Origin: Acidobacteria bacterium AH-259-L09
Lineage (GTDB): Bacteria > Acidobacteriota > UBA6911 > RPQK01
Direction: 5' to 3'
Assembly (NCBI GenBank): GCA_027717875.1
Contig: JALLOL010000127.1
Coordinates: 1 to 7,217, forward strand
Length of the DNA stretch: 7,217 nt
The notes under the pieces: generated by a model
What the model was told of the DNA's origin: nothing
The model's input: only the letters and a program-made list of their open reading frames with translations
Databases searched by the model: none
Position numbers and translations under genes: made by a program
Part shown: positions 1 to 4,414 of the stretch, piece by piece
Layout of the letters: every line of letters begins with the position of its first letter
How positions within the stretch are numbered: the stretch's first letter is position 1

Positions 1-714
1 AGCGCGGACGGCAGCCACTGCCGCAGCACAGGAGCAAGTGCCCGAGGAGTAAGTCGGTCCCACGCCGCGCTCCCACATTTTGATCTCAAGCTGATGATGC
101 TCCTTGACCCGAACGAAGCTGACATTCGCGCGGTCCGGGAAGCAGGAATGAACCTCCAATGCGCTGCCGAGCCTTTCAAGATCCTCCGCTTGGGGAAACT
201 CCTCGACAAAAACAACGCAGTGCGGGTTGCCCACCGAGAGCGCTGTGATCAACACCGTCTGGCCATGTACCTCAAGCGGATACTCCTCTACTGTTTCCAG
301 AGCTGAAGGTGCCTGAAAAGGGATTGCAGCCGGTTCAAGGGCTGGAGCACCCATCAGGGACTTATACTTCCAGGCCCACTCCCATTGTTCAAGTAAGATG
401 TGAACCTTCAAGCCTGAGCGCGTGTGAAGGGGGATTTTGGGTCCCTCGGCCAGACCGTGATGGTGTAAATAAGCACAGGCGCAGCGGGCACCATTACCGG
501 ACATGCCCGCCTCGGTTCCGTCGCGATTGAATATTCTGATATGGAACTGACCCTTTGAGGAACTTCCTACAAAGACACATCCATCGGCACCAACGCCAAA
601 CTGCCGATGACAAATAGCTTTTGACAGGGCTGAGTAATGTTCTTCTTGGACTTCAGCAGAGGAAACGATTAGAAAGTCATTCCCCCAGCTGTGGTATTTC
701 GCAGCAGAGATCAT
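1..714 (-). CDS. dapF: DapF-like diaminopimelate epimerase-fold protein with Ser/Ser active site, C-terminus cut off by window edge
   Basis: The first 238 residues are in the window; family members are usually about 270-280 long, so roughly 40 C-terminal residues are missing. DapF interconverts LL- and meso-diaminopimelate in the cytoplasm, for lysine and peptidoglycan. Family marks seen: GNDF (11-14), GVGADG (40-45), FNRDGTEA (62-69), SGNGARC (72-78), MGAP (121-124), GNPHCVVFV (162-170), RANVSF (195-200), WERGVG (214-219) and SSGT (223-226). The two catalytic cysteines normally lie in CGNG and ACGTG. Here the first is Ser72 (TCC, 499-501) and the second Ser224 (TCG, 43-45). Substrate-contacting Asn, Glu215 and Arg216 positions are kept, so this is not a decayed gene. 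The ATG at 714 has a good ribosome binding site and follows the mutase stop by 18 bp, as the last visible gene of the operon. The fold assignment is secure. The epimerase activity is doubtful, and a different reaction on a related amino acid is possible. Confidence 0.88.
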   Translation of the reverse strand, partial: MISAAKYHSWGNDFLIVSSAEVQEEHYSALSKAICHRQFGVGADGCVFVGSSSKGQFHIRIFNRDGTEAGMSGNGARCACAYLHHHGLAEGPKIPLHTRSGLKVHILLEQWEWAWKYKSLMGAPALEPAAIPFQAPSALETVEEYPLEVHGQTVLITALSVGNPHCVVFVEEFPQAEDLERLGSALEVHSCFPDRANVSFVRVKEHHQLEIKMWERGVGPTYSSGTCSCAAAVAAVRA

Positions 715-722
715 GGTCAGGT

Positions 723-727
723 TCCTC
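723..727 (-). promoter_or_regulatory. Ribosome binding site of the dapF-like gene
   Basis: GAGGA on the minus strand lies 8 bases before the ATG at 714, inside the 18-bp gap after the mutase stop. It fixes the start codon of the dapF-like gene. It is the clearest Shine-Dalgarno in the lower part of the operon; the mutase and isomerase genes upstream have none that is convincing. Confidence 0.7.
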
Positions 728-732
728 AGAAC

Positions 733-2106
733 TTAGAACTTGAAACCCGCCACCACTTTTTCCATAAATTCTTCCAGCTTCCCCTCAATAAGGGCTCGGA
801 TTTCTTCCAACCGCTGCGGTGAATCGGCTTCAAAACGCAGCACCAGTGCCGGTTGGGTATTGGAAGCACGGACCAGGCCCCAACCGTCGTCAAATAAGAC
901 TCTAACCCCATCCACTGTGACTGTTCGATAATGCCGGCCGAAAAATTCCTGGGCCTCGCGAACCACTGCAAATTTATAACGGTCCGGACACTCCACCCGA
1001 ATCTCCGGCGTACTGTATGTTTTCGGAACATCTGCCAGCATTTCCGAGATTGTCCTCTCACTTTTAGAGAGAATTTCTAACAAACGTGCACCCCCATAGA
1101 TGGCATCGTCGTAGCCGAAGTACCGATCGGCAAAAAACATATGACCACTCATTTCTCCCGCCAGAGCCGCCTTCTCCTCCTTCATCTTGGCCTTAATCAA
1201 GGAATGCCCCGCCCTCCACATGATCCCGCGGCCGCCGTTCTTTTCGATGTCGTCGTAGAGGTTCTTGGAACATTTGACCTCCGCGATGATGGTTGCCCCC
1301 GGCCTCTCACGGAGAATTTCGCGGCTGTAGAGAATCATTAAATAATCTCCCCAGATAATATTCCCCTGATCATCAACTGCCCCGATGCGGTCACCATCGC
1401 CGTCGAAGGCAATCCCTACGTCAGCCTGTTCCTGGCACACCTTCTGGATAAGATCCTGCAGGTTATCCACCACAGTGGGATCCGGATGGTGGTTGGGAAA
1501 ATTTCCGTCCATGCTGCAGTAGAGTTCAATCACTTCACACCCAAGGTCCCTATAAACCTGAGGCGCTATGATGGAGGCCGTTCCGTTTCCAGCGTCCACC
1601 ACCACGCGCGGGGGGCTGCTTAGCTGGCCAAACGCCTCCACGAGATAGCGGTGATAATCAGACAGGAGAGAGACTTTTTCTACCTGGCCTTCACCTGCGG
1701 CAAAATCACCGGAGTCCGCTATCTTCGCGATTTCCTGAATCTGATCCCCATAAATTGTGAACTTTCCTACCGCCACCTTAAAGCCGTTGTACTCCGGGGG
1801 ATTATGGCTGCCGGTTATCATGATTCCCCCATCGGGGTTCAAGCGATGGAGGGAAAAATAAAGTAACGGAGTGGGACAAACGCCAATGTCCACAACATTT
1901 AGTCCCGTGGCCAGGACTCCCCGAGACAGCTGTTCCTTCAATCGCGTCGAGCTTAGGCGGCAATCTCGTCCCAGGCTAATCTGTTTGCATCCTTGCCGCC
2001 ATAAATAGGTACCAATGGCACTGCCAAGGGTTCTCACAGCGTCGTCAGTCAGATCCTTTGTGGCAATGCCACGAATGTCATACTCTCGAAAGATTTCCGG
2101 ATTCAT
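733..2106 (-). CDS. manB: Phosphomannomutase/phosphoglucomutase (AlgC/ManB type)
   Basis: This 457-residue alpha-D-phosphohexomutase has the length of AlgC-type enzymes (about 460). It converts mannose-6-P to mannose-1-P in the cytoplasm, and members of this subgroup commonly also act on glucose phosphates. All four domain signatures are intact: FREYDIRG (6-13), the phosphoserine loop TGSHNPP with Ser100 as the phosphorylated residue (98-104), the magnesium loop DGDGDR (235-240), the sugar-specificity loop GEMSGH (317-322) and the phosphate-binding RASNTQP (413-419). It starts at the ATG at 2106, 18 bp after the isomerase stop. No Shine-Dalgarno is evident there, so translation may depend on coupling to the gene upstream. 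It is the middle step of the GDP-mannose pathway encoded here. Glucose-1-P formation is a possible second role that the sequence cannot settle. Confidence 0.95.
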   Translation of the reverse strand: MNPEIFREYDIRGIATKDLTDDAVRTLGSAIGTYLWRQGCKQISLGRDCRLSSTRLKEQLSRGVLATGLNVVDIGVCPTPLLYFSLHRLNPDGGIMITGSHNPPEYNGFKVAVGKFTIYGDQIQEIAKIADSGDFAAGEGQVEKVSLLSDYHRYLVEAFGQLSSPPRVVVDAGNGTASIIAPQVYRDLGCEVIELYCSMDGNFPNHHPDPTVVDNLQDLIQKVCQEQADVGIAFDGDGDRIGAVDDQGNIIWGDYLMILYSREILRERPGATIIAEVKCSKNLYDDIEKNGGRGIMWRAGHSLIKAKMKEEKAALAGEMSGHMFFADRYFGYDDAIYGGARLLEILSKSERTISEMLADVPKTYSTPEIRVECPDRYKFAVVREAQEFFGRHYRTVTVDGVRVLFDDGWGLVRASNTQPALVLRFEADSPQRLEEIRALIEGKLEEFMEKVVAGFKF

Positions 2107-2124
2107 TTTTGGCGCGATGGTCTG

Positions 2125-3195
2125 TTATTGGTGTTCTTTCAAACGGTTCTTTAAATCCTGAATGACTGCTACCGGTGTAGGATTTTCTTGATTTAAAAAC
2201 GCAAGATAGACGCTGGCGTAATCTCCCAACAGGATCAATGTCCAGAGACGTTCCAGCCAGCTTTCTCCCTCGGTCCAGTATTCAAGACAAGACCCCAATT
2301 TTTCGGCCACAAACTCACGGGTAATCTCCGCTCGAAGCTGCACTCGGGGATGGTCATCGCGGTCGCGCAAAAATATCGGCATGAATTGGCGAAGGGTTCG
2401 AGCAGGGTGCTTCCAACCCACGATCTCGTTGTGATTCATCTCCGGCAAACTACTCGAGTAGGCGAGCTGCTTTCCATTTTCACAAAACTGCCCCCGCCAT
2501 CTTGTGGCGACCATCTCCAGACGGTCTTGACTCCCGTAAATGATGGGAATCTTCTCGTAAACGTCTAAGGCTAGTTTTTTGGCCGCATTTTCTTCCGTTG
2601 GAGATTCTAACCCGTAAAGTGCAATTCTGGTGCGCACCCAACTCAGCGAGCGCCGAACTTCGTCACAACGATCGGAAATCAGGCCAAGCCGGGAAAAGAC
2701 CACGAGCAGTGGAATCGCCGAATACCCCCAAGCGGTTCGCGGTGGAAACCCTCCAGGGATCTGCAAGCAGGGGTAATTATGATCATTAGCCAGGCGCTGA
2801 ATTTGGCCGTCGCTGCTCAAGCAGATAATTCGGCAACTTGCCTGGTGTGCTTCGTGAAATGCCGCAATGGTCTCCTCGGTATTACCTGAATAGCTGCAAA
2901 TGAGCGCCAGGGTCGATTCATTGACAAATCCCGGAATTGAGTAGTTGCGGTTGACCAGCAGAGGAATATTCAGGTCGGTTCCCAGATATGCACGCAGGAA
3001 ATCCCCTCCAATGGCTGAACCCCCGAGTCCACAAACAAGGATGTTCTGAATGGTCCTGGTTTCGGTGGAGAGTTTGGCTTGCAATCCGATCTGGAGCGCT
3101 TCCTCCAACTGTTGGTCAAAGCTCTGCAGGATGGTGAGCATCCCTTCCTGGTCGAGCCTTCGAATCTCTTCAGGATCATCAAGTATTTCGCTCAT
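2125..3195 (-). CDS. Bifunctional phosphoglucose/phosphomannose isomerase (SIS-fold PGI/PMI family)
   Basis: This enzyme would interconvert glucose-6-P, fructose-6-P and mannose-6-P, feeding the mutase next door. It belongs to the double-SIS PGI/PMI family first characterised in archaea, not to the zinc-dependent ManA family. From the ATG at 3195 it has 356 residues. Marks seen: first SIS loop CGLGGSAIGG (55-64), second SYSGNTEET (101-109), PPRTAWGYS (151-159), the catalytic Glu239 in CENGKQ, His255 in EMNHNE, and a C-terminal NPTPVAVIQDLKNRL (338-352) with the family's lysine at about 349. The frame stays open upstream to a TTG at 3222, which would add nine residues and overlap manC by 19 bp. 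I prefer the ATG: it leaves an 8-bp gap after the manC stop and begins MSEILDDPEEIRRLD, close to how homologues begin. Neither start has a strong Shine-Dalgarno, so translational coupling is likely. Confidence 0.92.
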   Translation of the reverse strand: MSEILDDPEEIRRLDQEGMLTILQSFDQQLEEALQIGLQAKLSTETRTIQNILVCGLGGSAIGGDFLRAYLGTDLNIPLLVNRNYSIPGFVNESTLALICSYSGNTEETIAAFHEAHQASCRIICLSSDGQIQRLANDHNYPCLQIPGGFPPRTAWGYSAIPLLVVFSRLGLISDRCDEVRRSLSWVRTRIALYGLESPTEENAAKKLALDVYEKIPIIYGSQDRLEMVATRWRGQFCENGKQLAYSSSLPEMNHNEIVGWKHPARTLRQFMPIFLRDRDDHPRVQLRAEITREFVAEKLGSCLEYWTEGESWLERLWTLILLGDYASVYLAFLNQENPTPVAVIQDLKNRLKEHQ

Positions 3196-3203
3196 CCGAG
3201 TCG

Positions 3204-4265
3204 CTACAGATATTTTTTCCAAGCCTTTTCTTTGAGAAGTTCAACTACCTTCTTCACATCCTCGGTGCGGTCCCGAGCACAAACCAATAAGGCATCCGGA
3301 GTCTCAACCACCACCAGATTTTCCACCCCCACGAGGGCACCCAATTTGCCCTGTGACGCGTAAAAAATACAATCCCGGCTGTCGATATTCAGGTATGTGG
3401 TGTTTGATGTCACTCCCTCGCTATCGGTCGCGCGGATATTTTCCAATGCCTTCCAGTTTCCCACATCGTTCCACCCCAGACGACAAGACAGCATTGCCAC
3501 TTTTCCAGATTTCTCCATCACTCCGTAATCGATGGAAGTACTCTCAAGCTGGGAAAAGATCTTTCTGGTACGATCACTGTTCTCCCAACTGCGGTCAATT
3601 TCCGTTAGGCTTTGGCTTAACGCAGGCAGGTAAGCTTCAATCTCCGCCAGGATGCTGTCAATTGACCAGACGAACATCCCACTGTTCCAGTAATAACAAC
3701 CCTGTTTGACAAAGTGTTCAGCCTGAGCCGTATCCGGTTTCTCGGTAAACCGCGCCACTCGGTGAGCCGGACGCCCTCGAAACTCCCCGAGGAATTCTCC
3801 TTTCATCAGATATCCGTAGCCGCTGGCTGGATAGGAAGGCTGGATACCGAAAGTCACCAGCCACCCCTCCCTTGCAAGCTCCTCCGCGGCTTCAAGCACC
3901 TGGTGAAACTCATCTACATCCTGGATGACATGATCAGAGGGAAGAACCGCCATGACTTCGTTTGTAAACCGACGTTTTAAATAGGAGGCAGCAAGTCCGA
4001 CACAGGGAGCCGTATTGCGTGCCAAGGGCTCTACGATAATCTGGTCTTCGTTCATTTCATTAAGCTGAGTGCGGACTTTGTGTACGTACCTCTCGCCGCA
4101 CACCACGAAGACATCTTCAGTGTTCAGGAGGGGTTCAAGCCGAGCCACAGTCTCCTGAAGCATCGTCTTCGGTCCAGCAATCTCCAAAAATTGCTTGGGT
4201 CGTTCCTCTCGACTGATGGGCCAGAAACGAGTTCCCTGCCCCCCTGCCATAATCACCGCTTTCAT
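3204..4265 (-). CDS. manC: Mannose-1-phosphate guanylyltransferase (GDP-mannose pyrophosphorylase)
   Basis: ManC joins mannose-1-P and GTP to give GDP-mannose and pyrophosphate in the cytoplasm. The 353 residues form one GT-A nucleotidyltransferase domain plus a short C-terminal beta-helix-like part. The fused cupin isomerase of longer ManC/AlgA proteins is absent, which fits the separate isomerase gene downstream. Marks seen: GGQGTRFWPISREERPKQF (8-26, with Arg13 and Lys24 contacting nucleotide and phosphate), EPLARNTAP (79-87), LPSDH with the metal-binding Asp111, FTEKP (173-177), YWNSGMFVW (192-200), SIDYGVME (244-251) and WNDVGNW (265-271, metal Asp267). The start is the ATG at 4265 with a CGAGG site five bases upstream. 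It is the first gene of the tight sugar-nucleotide cluster; the gap before it is filled with heptad repeats, which may hold the operon's promoter or separate it from the M16 gene. Confidence 0.96.
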   Translation of the reverse strand: MKAVIMAGGQGTRFWPISREERPKQFLEIAGPKTMLQETVARLEPLLNTEDVFVVCGERYVHKVRTQLNEMNEDQIIVEPLARNTAPCVGLAASYLKRRFTNEVMAVLPSDHVIQDVDEFHQVLEAAEELAREGWLVTFGIQPSYPASGYGYLMKGEFLGEFRGRPAHRVARFTEKPDTAQAEHFVKQGCYYWNSGMFVWSIDSILAEIEAYLPALSQSLTEIDRSWENSDRTRKIFSQLESTSIDYGVMEKSGKVAMLSCRLGWNDVGNWKALENIRATDSEGVTSNTTYLNIDSRDCIFYASQGKLGALVGVENLVVVETPDALLVCARDRTEDVKKVVELLKEKAWKKYL

Positions 4266-4270
4266 GAGAA

Positions 4271-4275
4271 CCTCG
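4271..4275 (-). promoter_or_regulatory. Ribosome binding site of manC
   Basis: CGAGG on the minus strand lies five bases before the manC ATG. It sits between the end of the heptad repeats and the start codon, so the repeat array stops just short of the translation signal. Confidence 0.6.
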
Positions 4276-4280
4276 TATTG

Positions 4281-4378
4281 AGAATCTAGAAGTCAGAAGT
4301 CAGAATCCAGAATCCAGAATCCAGAATCCAGAAGAAGGTTCCAAGTTTCAGGTTCCAGGTTGAAGTTTTCCAATTTGA
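4281..4378. repeat. Intergenic degenerate heptanucleotide tandem repeat (14 units)
   Basis: Read on the plus strand, the stretch divides without phase change into 7-bp units. First come AGAATCT, AGAAGTC twice, AGAATCC four times and AGAAGAA (4281-4336). A second, related set follows in the same phase: GGTTCCA, AGTTTCA, GGTTCCA, GGTTGAA, then two weaker units (4337-4378). It occupies most of the 126-bp gap between the M16 stop and manC. Four identical consecutive AGAATCC units point to recent slippage or unit duplication. The function is unknown. Repeats of this style recur in intergenic regions of several bacterial groups, as far as I recall. Confidence 0.85.
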
Positions 4379-4414
4379 AAGTTCGAGCATTTCACTTCTG
4401 GATTCTGACTTCTG
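4294..4414. repeat. Inverted repeat: perfect 19-bp arms from the two heptad arrays, 83-bp loop
   Basis: Positions 4294-4312 are the exact reverse complement of 4396-4414. The arms arise because the intergenic heptads (AGAAGTC/AGAATCC) and those in the M16 3' end (TTCTGGA/TTCTGAC) are the same family in opposite orientation. In RNA running from the M16 gene into manC this could form a long stem just upstream of the manC ribosome binding site. The large loop and the absence of a following T-run argue against a classical intrinsic terminator. The structure is seen; any regulatory role is inference. Confidence 0.75.

Noticed and set aside
94..530. Two plus-strand open frames (94-306 and 309-530)
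   Set aside because: They lie opposite the DapF-like gene, whose minus-strand frame is open to the window edge with many family motifs; their translations resemble nothing I recognise.
3079..3363. Plus-strand frame spanning the PGI/PMI-manC junction
   Set aside because: It runs opposite two strongly supported genes and its product is low-complexity Ser/Thr/Arg-rich sequence typical of a shadow frame.
4294..4414. Intrinsic terminator for the M16 gene
   Set aside because: The loop is 83 bases and no T-run follows the stem, so it does not have terminator form.
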